DNA of 64,000 nucleotides from an uncultured Muribaculaceae bacterium (GTDB taxonomy: Bacteria; Bacteroidota; Bacteroidia; Bacteroidales; Muribaculaceae). This document shows positions 47,619 through 56,636 of this stretch, in pieces. The notes under the pieces are model-generated. The model was not told where the DNA came from, made no database searches, and was given only the letters and a program-made list of their open reading frames with translations. A program made the position numbers and the translations under genes. The stretch is from positions 97,613-161,612 of the forward strand of contig CAKTFH010000002.1 in NCBI GenBank assembly GCA_934555895.1. The letters are read 5' to 3'. Every line of letters starts with the position of its first letter. Position 1 is the first letter of the stretch.

Positions 47619-48725
47619 ATGAGCACGAGAGACATCACACATACAGCCAGTGCGGCAAGCGCCCTTCGCAGAGTGCTTGCCGCACTGCTGTTGTTGCTTT
47701 CTATCTCGGCCGTGGCCCCCCAGAAAGCCTCAGCTATTTCATTTGCACTCGACTCCATAGCCGAATGGGGTAAGTTTCCGCGTTTCTGCGTGAATGTGTA
47801 CCGCTGGGGCGACCGCTTCTTCAACTCCTACGACTCCACCTATGTGCAGGGCTCGGGCAAGAGGTGGAACATCAAATTCAAGGGCGACTCATGGCTCGAC
47901 GGCTACAACTTCCGTTTCGTCACCGACGGCTACCGCATGCAGATGGTGTCGCGTCCCTCCACCACAGTGGGTTTCTATCTCACATATATGGCCGTGAGCG
48001 TGGGTTACGATATGAACGTAAGCAAATATTTCGGGGGCACAGAGCAGAGCCGCAAACGATTCAACGCACAGTTTAACTGCGCGCTTTTCGCCGCAGATTT
48101 TCAGCTCTATTCCAACGCCATCGGCACCACGGTGCACCGCATGGGCATGCCCGACGATGTGAAAAAAGTGCACTTTGACTTCAACGGCATCAACACACAG
48201 GTGTGGCAGCTGTCGCTCTACTACTTCTTCAACCACAAGCACTACTCGCAGGGTGCCGCATTCTATTACAGCAAGATACAGCAGAAAAGCTCCGGCACCA
48301 TGTTTGCCGGACTCACCTTTTCGGGGCAGCAATACAGCTTTGACTTTTCGCCACTGCTGGCCGAGGAACAGCCGCATCTGCCCGAAGACTGGGGCAACAC
48401 CTACAATGTGCGTACCCGCAACTACGGCCTGCGTGTGGGCTACGCCTACAACTGGGTGTTTCACCGCGGCTGGACCCTCGGAGTGTCGGCCGCTCCCGTG
48501 GTTGGTCTCAGAAAAGGCTACATCAACATTCCCGGGGAGGACGGCAAGTCGTTCTACCTCAGCGGCTCGGGCCGCATATCCTTAGTCTACAACCACAAGA
48601 AACGCTGGTTCTACGGACTTGTAGCCAAAGCAAACAGCGACCTCATCTACGATAAAGAGCACTCGCTGCTCGCCTCAAACTATTCCTTTGAACTAAGCGC
48701 CGGCTTCCGTTTCGACCTCTGGTAA
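47619..48725 (+). CDS. DUF4421-like outer-membrane protein
   Basis: The product is 368 residues. The ATG at 47619 (MSTRDITHTASAASALRR) is supported by the promoter just upstream and gives a signal peptide ending near PQKASA; the frame extends back to 47523 inside the protease gene. The mature part alternates aromatic and polar residues (GFYLTYMAVSVGYDMNVSKYF) and ends with FELSAGFRFDLW, a terminal aromatic as in outer-membrane barrels. The segment around DSTYVQGSGKRWNIKFKGDS resembles the DUF4421 family, of unknown function. Confidence 0.72.
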   Translation: MSTRDITHTASAASALRRVLAALLLLLSISAVAPQKASAISFALDSIAEWGKFPRFCVNVYRWGDRFFNSYDSTYVQGSGKRWNIKFKGDSWLDGYNFRFVTDGYRMQMVSRPSTTVGFYLTYMAVSVGYDMNVSKYFGGTEQSRKRFNAQFNCALFAADFQLYSNAIGTTVHRMGMPDDVKKVHFDFNGINTQVWQLSLYYFFNHKHYSQGAAFYYSKIQQKSSGTMFAGLTFSGQQYSFDFSPLLAEEQPHLPEDWGNTYNVRTRNYGLRVGYAYNWVFHRGWTLGVSAAPVVGLRKGYINIPGEDGKSFYLSGSGRISLVYNHKKRWFYGLVAKANSDLIYDKEHSLLASNYSFELSAGFRFDLW

Positions 48726-48792
48726 ATAATCACCGGGAGAGGCGCATCACACCAGTTCCTCATCCATTCATCACTCCCCCGATCCCCACAAA

Positions 48793-49059
48793 ATGACCCA
48801 CGGAGAAAAATACGGCCTCACGGCCCTTGCCATAGTGCTTGTGATAGCGCTTGCCTTTATATGGCTCGCCAGCCGCCCGTCAGGCGACCACGCTCCGGCA
48901 TCGCTGCCCGCACTGCCTGCGACCGAGACTGCCGACACCACAACCGTGCAGGCGCCCGACAGCGTGGCGCCAAAACCCCGCAAGCGCTCCGTAAAGCGGC
49001 CTAGACAGCCAAGGCCCGAGGTTCCCGACCGCCCGTCGCCCATCGACCGCTCCCTGTAG
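48793..49059 (+). CDS. Small single-span membrane protein, proline-rich tail
   Basis: The product is 88 residues: a short N-terminus, one hydrophobic segment (GLTALAIVLVIALAFIWLA), then a Pro/Ala/Thr-rich region ending in a basic stretch (KPRKRSVKRPRQPRPEVPDR). I do not recognise it. It follows the DUF4421-like gene by 67 bases on the same strand. The composition is compatible with a real small protein, but no homologue can be named. Confidence 0.45.
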   Translation: MTHGEKYGLTALAIVLVIALAFIWLASRPSGDHAPASLPALPATETADTTTVQAPDSVAPKPRKRSVKRPRQPRPEVPDRPSPIDRSL

Positions 49060-49163
49060 CGGAAATTCCGGCATGATGCGGTGAACTTTTGACCATACAG
49101 GTTTGTTTTCATTTAGGTATACTGAACCGACAAAATCAAGAACTAACCTAAAAACATACCTAT

Positions 49164-49748
49164 ATGGCAACAAAAAGCATCAAGGGAACCCGCACAGAGC
49201 AGAATCTTCTGAAATCGTTCGCAGGCGAATCGCAGGCACGCAACCGCTATACAATCTTCGCCGATGTGGCCCGCGAAGAGGGCTACGAACAGATTGCAGC
49301 CGTATTCATGGAAACGGCCGAACAGGAGTTCGCCCACGCGAAAATGATGTTCTCATATCTCGACGAAGGCATGCTCGAAATCACCGCAGCCTATCCCGCC
49401 GGTCCCATCAGCAACACCGAGCGCAACCTGCGCGAGGCCGCCATGGGCGAGCACGAAGAATGGGCCGACCTTTATGTGGAGTTCGCCCGCGTGGCACAAG
49501 AGGAGGGATTCAATGCCATAGCAGCTCTCTACCGCAACATCGCCATGGTGGAGCAGGGACATGAAGCCCGCTACCAGAAACTTCTGGCACGCATGGAGTC
49601 GGGCACCGTATTCTCCGACCCCGACGCCAACACCCAGTGGCAGTGCCGCTACTGCGGATATGTGCACACCGGCGCCAACGCGCCCAAGACCTGCCCCATC
49701 TGCCGCAAGCCGCAGGCCTATTTCCAGCGCCGCGCCGAGAACCTGTAA
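49164..49748 (+). CDS. rbr: Rubrerythrin
   Basis: Rubrerythrin is a non-haem di-iron peroxidase that protects anaerobes against hydrogen peroxide. The product is 194 residues. The N-terminal four-helix domain has the iron-binding carboxylates in GESQARNRY (E22), TAEQEFAHA and GEHEEW, and EQGHEARY (E130, H133). The C-terminal rubredoxin domain has C161-x2-C164 and C177-x2-C180. It stands alone between the small membrane protein gene and the exported-protein operon, with its own terminator. Confidence 0.96.
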   Translation: MATKSIKGTRTEQNLLKSFAGESQARNRYTIFADVAREEGYEQIAAVFMETAEQEFAHAKMMFSYLDEGMLEITAAYPAGPISNTERNLREAAMGEHEEWADLYVEFARVAQEEGFNAIAALYRNIAMVEQGHEARYQKLLARMESGTVFSDPDANTQWQCRYCGYVHTGANAPKTCPICRKPQAYFQRRAENL

Positions 49749-49783
49749 ATTCCGACACAAACGCCTTGCTTACTTTCACACTA

Positions 49784-49826
49784 TAATGGGAGCCCGGCTA
49801 TATGCGCCCGGCTCCCATTACTTTTG
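49784..49826 (+). terminator. Terminator of rubrerythrin
   Basis: TAATGGGAGCC at 49784-49794 pairs with the inverse at the end of 49805-49820, with one inner mismatch, followed by CTTTTG. Confidence 0.8.
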
Positions 49827-50058
49827 CGCTCTATAATATATATTTATCACTTTTACATAGTTCAAAGCGTCATATCACCATCTTTATACTATCTTAGGCG
49901 AGCTAAATATGTTTTCAGGCGATTTTTTATAAATTTTAACTCAAAAGCTTGGCCATTTAAGAAATTCATCGTACATTTGTCAATATTTCGGCCAAAACGC
50001 CGACATAACGCCAAGAAGACACTCCAATAGCCTGACATAATTTCTTAAATAATCAGAT
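49827..50058. other. AT-rich intergenic region before the exported-protein operon
   Basis: Apart from the promoter at 49949-49979, I see no gene or structured RNA. The last 79 bases before the ATG at 50059 form the leader. Confidence 0.6.
49949..49979 (+). promoter_or_regulatory. Promoter of the exported-protein operon
   Basis: TTG at 49949-49951 and TACATTTG at 49972-49979 are separated by 20 bases, an exact consensus arrangement for the Bacteroidetes primary sigma factor. Confidence 0.65.
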
Positions 50059-50526
50059 ATGAGAAAACTTTTGCTAACAACCGCACTACTGATAGCAGGT
50101 ATCTCAGCACAAGCAGCAGAAGGCATCACCGTCTATCCCGCATCGGGAGAGCCGGTGAATTTCCTTTTCGAGAATGAACCTGAAATCAGTTTCCTCGCCA
50201 ACAAGCTTGTGGTGCGCACCGCGCAGAGCAAGACACCGGTGGAGTTTGAACTCGACAACATCAGTGAAATCACTCTCGGAGAGCTCTCGGGCATCGACGC
50301 CGAAGCCGCCGCTGAGCTCAAGGGCATCACTGCTACCGCCGAGGCCGGAGCAGTGACCTTCAGCAACATTCCGGAAGGCACATCAGTTACCGTCTACACT
50401 CTCGACGGACGCAAAGCGCTAACCCTAAAGGCCGCCGACGGAACCTGCCGCATCGACCGCAACAAACCCGGAACCGGCATCTACATCGTGCGCATCGGCG
50501 CTTTTTCAACTAAAGTAGCTCTTTGA
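50059..50526 (+). CDS. Small exported protein with a type-IX-like tail
   Basis: The product is 155 residues. A signal peptide (MRKLLLTTALLIAGISAQA) is followed by about 75 residues holding the small beta motif PVNFLFENEPEISF and FELDNISEITL, seen at the start of many Bacteroidales exported proteins. From about residue 95 to the end the sequence (SVTVYTLDGRKALTLKAADG, then GTGIYIVRIGAFSTKVAL) resembles a type IX C-terminal sorting domain. Almost half of the mature protein would thus be sorting signal. Its role is unknown. It is the first gene of a three-gene operon. Confidence 0.72.
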   Translation: MRKLLLTTALLIAGISAQAAEGITVYPASGEPVNFLFENEPEISFLANKLVVRTAQSKTPVEFELDNISEITLGELSGIDAEAAAELKGITATAEAGAVTFSNIPEGTSVTVYTLDGRKALTLKAADGTCRIDRNKPGTGIYIVRIGAFSTKVAL

Positions 50527-50573
50527 CAGCAGTTTCCACCATTCATCAACATCTAAAACGACATTCATCAGAT

Positions 50574-51920
50574 ATGAATAAAATCTTTACTCTTGCAGCT
50601 ATCTCGCTGACAGCGCTCGCCATGGGAGCGCAGGAGAAAACCATGCGCATACACATGGCCGACGGCACCTCCACCACCGTAAAAGTGACCGATGTGACCA
50701 AAATCACTTTCGAATCCTCCGACTCACCCATAAAGCCCGGCACCGACAAAATGGTCGACATGGGTGTGTCTGTGAAATGGGCAGCATGGAACGTTGGTGC
50801 CACCAAGCCCTCGGACTACGGTAACTTCTACGCCTACGGCGAAATCGAGCCGAAACTTGAATATTCAATCGACAACTACCAGTGGCAGGACCCCGACTGG
50901 AACGACGACGAAGTGCTCTACGACCAGTGGGAGCGCTATTACAAGCTCGGAGCCACGATGACCGGCACAAACTACGATGTGGCCCACGTGAAATGGGGCG
51001 ACCAATGGCGTATGCCCACCCGAGAGGAGTGGACGGAGCTTATCTCTAACTGCACATGGACCTGGACAGCCATCGACGGCGTAGCCGGCACTATGGCCAC
51101 CTCGAAAAGCACCGGCAACAGCATCTTCTTCCCGGCTGCCGGCAATATGGTCGACGCAGAGCACACCCACGACCAGACAGGTTGCTTCTACTGGACATCA
51201 AGCGAATACGACGATGTGCCGCAGGCCGAATGCCGCAACTACCGTGCCAACATGGACGCCACATACCGCTCGGCCGACGGATATGACTATCCCGAGGTAG
51301 GTTTCAGCGTGCGTGCCGTCTATGGTCCCGTGCCCGAGACAATCGACAACTTCGCAGCTCCCGCCCAGGCCGTCGACCTCGGTCTGTCGGTTAAATGGTC
51401 GCCTGTAAACCTCGGTGCCACATCTCCCACAGCGAAAGGCCACTATTACTGCTGGGGCGAGCTCGCACAGAAATATTACACCCACCGCTTCAACTATAAA
51501 TTTTACGATCCCATCTCCGACACCGTGGCCGACCTTGGCAAGAGCATCTGCGACACCGAGTATGACTGCGCCACACGCTGCTGGGGCGACGAATGGCGTC
51601 TGCCCACCGCCGCCGAAGTGCAGGAACTCATCGACAACTGCACCTGGACGCGCTCAGGCTCAAATGTGATTGTGACCGGCCCCAACGGCAACTCAATCAC
51701 CATCCCCGCCTACGAGAGCATGAACTTCCGCGGCGAGCCCACAGGCTATATCCGCAACGGCATATATATGACCGGCGACGCTTGCACCACCACATGGGCC
51801 AATGGCTCACCCAAGGATGACTATTATCAGGGACTTCGTTTCAACGCCGAGGATGGCACACACACACTCTATGATGTATATCGCGGAACCGGCGTGCAGG
51901 TTCGTCCCGTGCACAAATAA
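50574..51920 (+). CDS. Exported protein with two tandem FISUMP-like domains
   Basis: The product is 448 residues. The ATG at 50574 (MNKIFTLAAISLTALAMGAQ) gives a signal peptide; the frame opens at 50523 inside the preceding stop. Residues 24-47 carry the small motif MRIHMADGTS to KITFES, also found in the neighbour. Two repeats follow: residues 61-250 (VDMGVSVKWAAWNVGAT, WGDQWRMPTREEW) and 267-446 (VDLGLSVKWSPVNLGAT, WGDEWRLPTAAEV). This is the Fibrobacter succinogenes major paralogous domain type, of unknown biochemical role, and the copies are clearly diverged duplicates. There is no type IX tail, in contrast to its neighbours. Confidence 0.82.
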   Translation: MNKIFTLAAISLTALAMGAQEKTMRIHMADGTSTTVKVTDVTKITFESSDSPIKPGTDKMVDMGVSVKWAAWNVGATKPSDYGNFYAYGEIEPKLEYSIDNYQWQDPDWNDDEVLYDQWERYYKLGATMTGTNYDVAHVKWGDQWRMPTREEWTELISNCTWTWTAIDGVAGTMATSKSTGNSIFFPAAGNMVDAEHTHDQTGCFYWTSSEYDDVPQAECRNYRANMDATYRSADGYDYPEVGFSVRAVYGPVPETIDNFAAPAQAVDLGLSVKWSPVNLGATSPTAKGHYYCWGELAQKYYTHRFNYKFYDPISDTVADLGKSICDTEYDCATRCWGDEWRLPTAAEVQELIDNCTWTRSGSNVIVTGPNGNSITIPAYESMNFRGEPTGYIRNGIYMTGDACTTTWANGSPKDDYYQGLRFNAEDGTHTLYDVYRGTGVQVRPVHK

Positions 51921-51932
51921 TCACTTATCACA

Positions 51933-54900
51933 ATGAAAAAACTTTATTCAATTTTGAGCATCATAGCGCTCATGGCGCCCCCGACAGCTGTGGCGCAGAG
52001 CGATGAAGCCACTGAAGAGGTCGTGTTCGACTTCATGGACCGCACCTCTTTCGGTCTGTGCACCTCGAAAAGCTACGAAAAAGTCAGGGAGGAAGAGGAC
52101 TATTACGGCAATATCGAGACATTCGACGCATGGTGCTGGTCTAATCGTCCGCAACTCTACAACAACTACTCAATCAGCGACGGACAGTACAGCGACTATC
52201 TCACCACACCCGAACTCGACCTCAAGGCAGGCGTGCTCTACGCCGTGAAAGTGGCTCCGGCTTGTCATGGCAGCGGATATTCCGGCGATATCAAGACCAA
52301 TCTCACCGCGCTGGTGGGCCAGGGCACCGACGAAAGGGAATATGCCGAGATACACAAGTGGAAAAACATCCCGAAAGTGAGCTACGGCACCACACCCGAC
52401 ACTCAGGAAGCTACATTCACTGTGGAAACCGACGGTAAATATCGTCTGTCGCTCTTCGGTGAGCCCAACGGCATGGACCTTTATGCCGCCAGCCTTGTGA
52501 GCCGGGGCACATCCGACATGCCCAAATCGCCTGCCGACTTCAGCGTTGTGCCCGACCCTGACGGCGCCCTCAGTGTCACCGTAAGTTTCACGATGCCGTC
52601 GCTCACACTCAGCAACACACCGCTTGAAGGCGAGCTGACCTACAGAATCTACCGCGGCGTGCAGGCGGTGAAGACAGCCACAGCCGCTCCCGGCGAGAAA
52701 GTGACCTACACCGAAGAGGTGGCCATGGAAGGTACAGCCATCTACGGCCTCGACATCACTGCGGGTGAACAGACCACCGAGCGCCAGAGCATCACCACCT
52801 ATGTGGGTCCCGAGACTCCGACAGCCGTCACCGACATCACAGTGACTCCGGGCGACGATGGCATAAAGGTGAGCTGGACAGCTCCGGCATCCGGCATCCA
52901 CGGCGCGGCTCTTGTACCCGAGAAACTCACCTACACTGTAGTGCGTCACATCAATAACGAGCCCACCACTGTAGCGACAGGAATCGCAGCCACCGAGTTT
53001 ACCGATACATTTGAAAACGAGGGTCTCAACGACCTCCACTACGGCATCACCGCTGTCTATGGCGCAAAAGCATCGGAGGTGGCACAGAGTGCATCGCTTA
53101 AGATCGGCTCCACCACACTTCCGTTCAGCGATTCGTTCGCAGGTGCCAATGGCGACCTGTGGGATAACGAGATTATCTCCGGCTCCAAGCTTTGGGAATT
53201 TGTAGAGAAAGACTCGCAGGGCGGCGGCACAGCGGCCTACGACAACGACGGCGGTCTGGCACTTTTCCGTTGCTTCAGCAACAACGCCACCAATCAGGCT
53301 CGCCTAATCACACCGCCTATCAGCCACAAGGCGACCGACTCACCCATGCTGAGCTTCATGATGCTCCACTACACCACCTATGCAAAAGTGAACGAAGGCG
53401 TGAAGGTGCAGGTATCGCTCGACAACGGCGAATGGACCGATGTGGAAGGTGGCCATATCCTCGTGAAACTTGACGACAGCACCACCGGATGGCTCCAGCA
53501 CAATGTTAACCTCGCCACAGCTCTCGGCGACTGCAAGACATACCGCGTGGCCTTCACCACAGTCAACGAATACGGCAACAACATCACCATCGATGCCGTA
53601 AGCATCTTCAATCAGCTCGGGAAGGACCTCTGCGTAAGGTCGCTTACCGTGGCCGACGCCATAAAGGCCGGCAACCCGGCCACACTTGAGGTGACCCTAT
53701 TCAACAACGGCGCAACCGACCTTGCCGCCGACGACTACACAGTGACAATCGACAGCGACTTCCCCACAGAAATCGCCCTTCCGGCCACAGAACCCATTGC
53801 ATCGCTCGAATCGAAGACCTACACCGTCACATTCCCCGTCAACTCGCTTCACCTGCTCGGCGGTACAGCCGACGGTACATTTACCTTCAAGGCGAAAGCC
53901 ACGCTCGCAGGCGATGAAGACCTGACCAACAACGAGTCGGCTACCGCCACCCTCACCGCCTCATACAGTGACGGCGCAAGCGTGTCTGGCGTCGAAGGCA
54001 GCATAGCCGACGACGGTACAAAGACCATTACATGGAATGCGGCCAAAGACCTCAGCTATGAGCCCGTGAACCTTGCAGAGTCATTTGAATCGTTCGACGA
54101 CGGTTTCAGAGGCCCGTGGAACGGCTGGAGCACCGTCGACATCGACGGTCAGGCCGGAAGCACCAACTATGGTGCCAGCGGCTCTATTTTCGGCATCGAC
54201 AGCAATTCCAACTGCCCCAAGGCAAAAGACGGCGACAAATGCATCTCTGTAACCACCAAGGGCTACACCAATCAGGACGATTGGATTATTTCTCCCGAAA
54301 TCAACTGCCAGAGCGGCTCGGTGATGACACTTGAATTCCTACTGGGCTTCAAATCGTCGACTTCGGCCAAATACACCTACACGGTTTATTACGCAACCGA
54401 AGAGTTCAACGTGCTGAACCCTGCCGACCAATTCACACATCAGGTGGGCACCTCCAAGACCATCTCCGGCTCATCGTGGGACAATACCGTCGACGGCACT
54501 CTCCGTGCCGAGATAGTGACCGACATACCTGCCGAAGCAAAATATGTGGCCATCAACTTCACCGGACGCAACTCATACGACGGCGCAGTGTATGTGGACA
54601 ACATCCGTCTTACCGAGAACCAGAGCAATCCTCTGCTTGGCTATCACATCTATTCTGTGCTCCTCAACGACCACATCAACGACGATCTCATCAGCGCCGA
54701 CGCCACCTCGTTCGTCTTCGCTAATGATGCTCTTGCATTATCGGTCATCGAGCATCCCGTATTTGTCACTGCAGTCTATGCCGACGGCGAGGCCGCCCCG
54801 AGCGAAGCCCTCGACATAAACAACATGACCCCTACCGGTGTCGAAACAGTAGTGACCGACCACGGCACTGACGCACCCGTAGAATATTACGACCTCAGCG

Positions 54901-54983
54901 GCCAGCGCATCGCCGCACCCGCTTCCACCGGCATCTACATCCGCCGCACCGGCACCAAAGTAGAGAAAATCGCCGTGAAGTAG
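51933..54983 (+). CDS. Large multidomain exported protein with cleaved-adhesin-like domains and a type-IX-like tail
   Basis: The product is 1016 residues. A signal peptide (MKKLYSILSIIALMAPP) is followed by a jelly-roll-like region with YSDYLTTPELDL, two fibronectin-III-like segments (PTAVTDITVTPGDDGIKVSW) and a choice-of-anchor-J or cleaved-adhesin-like domain around residues 395-560. A CARDB-like segment (KAGNPATLEVTLFNNGATDL) lies near 580, and a second cleaved-adhesin-like domain (FESFDDGFRGPWNGWSTVDI, then DDWIISPEINCQSGS) near 715-890. The C-terminus (VEYYDLSGQRIAAPASTGIY, ending KIAVK) is a sorting tail. It is probably surface-exposed or released, with a role in adhesion or ligand binding. 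It starts 12 bases after the previous stop, and the operon ends at a strong terminator. Confidence 0.85.
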   Translation: MKKLYSILSIIALMAPPTAVAQSDEATEEVVFDFMDRTSFGLCTSKSYEKVREEEDYYGNIETFDAWCWSNRPQLYNNYSISDGQYSDYLTTPELDLKAGVLYAVKVAPACHGSGYSGDIKTNLTALVGQGTDEREYAEIHKWKNIPKVSYGTTPDTQEATFTVETDGKYRLSLFGEPNGMDLYAASLVSRGTSDMPKSPADFSVVPDPDGALSVTVSFTMPSLTLSNTPLEGELTYRIYRGVQAVKTATAAPGEKVTYTEEVAMEGTAIYGLDITAGEQTTERQSITTYVGPETPTAVTDITVTPGDDGIKVSWTAPASGIHGAALVPEKLTYTVVRHINNEPTTVATGIAATEFTDTFENEGLNDLHYGITAVYGAKASEVAQSASLKIGSTTLPFSDSFAGANGDLWDNEIISGSKLWEFVEKDSQGGGTAAYDNDGGLALFRCFSNNATNQARLITPPISHKATDSPMLSFMMLHYTTYAKVNEGVKVQVSLDNGEWTDVEGGHILVKLDDSTTGWLQHNVNLATALGDCKTYRVAFTTVNEYGNNITIDAVSIFNQLGKDLCVRSLTVADAIKAGNPATLEVTLFNNGATDLAADDYTVTIDSDFPTEIALPATEPIASLESKTYTVTFPVNSLHLLGGTADGTFTFKAKATLAGDEDLTNNESATATLTASYSDGASVSGVEGSIADDGTKTITWNAAKDLSYEPVNLAESFESFDDGFRGPWNGWSTVDIDGQAGSTNYGASGSIFGIDSNSNCPKAKDGDKCISVTTKGYTNQDDWIISPEINCQSGSVMTLEFLLGFKSSTSAKYTYTVYYATEEFNVLNPADQFTHQVGTSKTISGSSWDNTVDGTLRAEIVTDIPAEAKYVAINFTGRNSYDGAVYVDNIRLTENQSNPLLGYHIYSVLLNDHINDDLISADATSFVFANDALALSVIEHPVFVTAVYADGEAAPSEALDINNMTPTGVETVVTDHGTDAPVEYYDLSGQRIAAPASTGIYIRRTGTKVEKIAVK

Positions 54984-55029
54984 TCACCTTCCTTTCTACC
55001 TTCTCCCATTCCCCTCTCCCGGAAATATA

Positions 55030-55075
55030 AAAAACGAGACACCCCGGAGCCGAACTGCTCCGGGGTGTCTCATTT
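55030..55075. terminator. Bidirectional terminator between the exported-protein operon and PUL 2
   Basis: A perfect 15-bp stem (GAGACACCCCGGAGC at 55036-55050 with its complement at 55057-55071) has T-rich sequence on both sides, ATTTATTG on the plus strand and GTTTTTTATA on the minus strand, serving the two convergent units. Confidence 0.93.
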
Positions 55076-55121
55076 ATTGTATTGTCTATATCAGATCTGA
55101 AATTGATTTTCAAGGAGGAAA

Positions 55122-56567
55122 TCAATAATCTTTACCGTAGAAGACTCCGTTGTAGACGAGCTCCTCGTCATAGAAGGCCTTTGAAGTTTTGCCAAGGTCA
55201 CTGATGATGTAAGGTGTCATCCAATAACCAGGGTCAGTATTGAGGTTGTAGACCATCATTATGCCGTAGCCTTCGGTGCGCATGCCTTCGAGCGAGAAAC
55301 GCTGTGTCCAGGCACCGTTGGCAGGGATGCACTGCGACCAGTCGGAGCAGTTCCAAGAACCGGTGCCTGCCTGATTCTGGCGCAGGCCGGGATAGGTGTC
55401 GACAGGATTGGCTGTATCCCAATAGTCATTTACAACATAGTCGAAGAACTCACCTGGCTGGTGACCGTCGATAGCCACACCTTTGTATAGTCCGCTGTAC
55501 TTGTAGGAGATAACCAGCTTGTCGGGCATGGCCTGCTTGATGTCGTAGGCCAGACGCGAGGAGTTCTCGTAGCTCTGAGGAGCGAAAAGCGGATTGGTGG
55601 TGGAAGCGGCTGCATTATAGTCTGTGTACTCATCGTCGAGGAACACGCCGTCGAGGCCGTAACCTTCGATGGTCTGCTTCACCGACTGTGCGAAATCTTT
55701 GCTGCCGAGGGCAGAAAGGGTGGAGATACCCGACATATCATGGTTGCCCAGGATGCCGAGAATCACCTTCATGCCGCGCTCCTGAAGAGGACGGATGTAT
55801 TTGTTGACATTGTCGAGCAGGGCCTGCACATTTTCATTGTGATGGAGATACACCTGACCGGTGGCTGCATTGTAGTTGATATTGGAGGCGAAAAGCACCA
55901 CCTGGTCAAAGAGCTGCTTGCCCGAACCGGCAAGAGTGAAACTCAGAGCCGACAGCGGATTGCGGTCGTTCACCTCAAACACTGCCATCAGTTTCGGAGC
56001 CGGCTGGCCGTTGTATGTCTTGTCGGCGCCGGGGAAACCGGATGTATCGCGCACAAAAAGCAGCATCGAGTTTTCACCGTTGGCCGCCTGACCGCCGTTG
56101 ACAGTAAAACTCAAAGGAAGTGCATAGACCACATCGGGCTGCATCGAACCGCCGGGAGCGATATCGATCGTAAGCGGAGTGCTCTTGAGCTCGCCCTCCT
56201 TGAATGTCACGGTGCCTCCGTTGCTGAGTTCCACAGCCGAAGCAGGCACAGCCTTAATGTCTGTGTAATTGGTGTTGTTGTAATTCTCAAGCACCTTGGG
56301 ATCGTAAGTATAGGTCACGCTACACGAGCCCTTGATAGCCTGTGATGTGGCGGCATATAGATTGAACGTGCCGATGCCGCTGAAAGTGTACTCCACACCT
56401 TCCTCCTGACCGAGAGCATCGGTTGTAAAAACCACATTGTCGGAAGAGGTGCCGAAGTTCCCGCTGTCGGTGGAGCCGACGATTATCTCGTCTTTGTCGC
56501 ATGAGCTGAAGGCCATGCAAACACCGGCTGCGAGCAGAGAGGAGAATATGAATTTCGAATATTTCAT
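55122..56567 (-). CDS. GH18 endo-beta-N-acetylglucosaminidase-like lipoprotein (PUL 2)
   Basis: Enzymes of this type cut the chitobiose core of N-glycans. The product is 481 residues with lipobox AFSSC (C23). Residues 45-170 form a DUF1735-like beta domain, as in the Bacteroides ENGase BT_3987. Residues 190-481 are a GH18 barrel with the core motif LDGVFLDDEY: D306, F309, D311, E313. The acid/base Glu and the adjacent catalytic Asp are kept, but the second Asp of the DxxDxDxE signature is Phe here. It is the last gene of the operon and ends before a strong terminator. Substrate assignment to N-glycans rests on the gene order. Confidence 0.85.
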   Translation of the reverse strand: MKYSKFIFSSLLAAGVCMAFSSCDKDEIIVGSTDSGNFGTSSDNVVFTTDALGQEEGVEYTFSGIGTFNLYAATSQAIKGSCSVTYTYDPKVLENYNNTNYTDIKAVPASAVELSNGGTVTFKEGELKSTPLTIDIAPGGSMQPDVVYALPLSFTVNGGQAANGENSMLLFVRDTSGFPGADKTYNGQPAPKLMAVFEVNDRNPLSALSFTLAGSGKQLFDQVVLFASNINYNAATGQVYLHHNENVQALLDNVNKYIRPLQERGMKVILGILGNHDMSGISTLSALGSKDFAQSVKQTIEGYGLDGVFLDDEYTDYNAAASTTNPLFAPQSYENSSRLAYDIKQAMPDKLVISYKYSGLYKGVAIDGHQPGEFFDYVVNDYWDTANPVDTYPGLRQNQAGTGSWNCSDWSQCIPANGAWTQRFSLEGMRTEGYGIMMVYNLNTDPGYWMTPYIISDLGKTSKAFYDEELVYNGVFYGKDY

Positions 56568-56636
56568 TTTTCCGGTATTCTTATAAGTTATAAAATAGGG
56601 GGAGAGGAGAATGAGTCACATTTGCCGTATGACATA

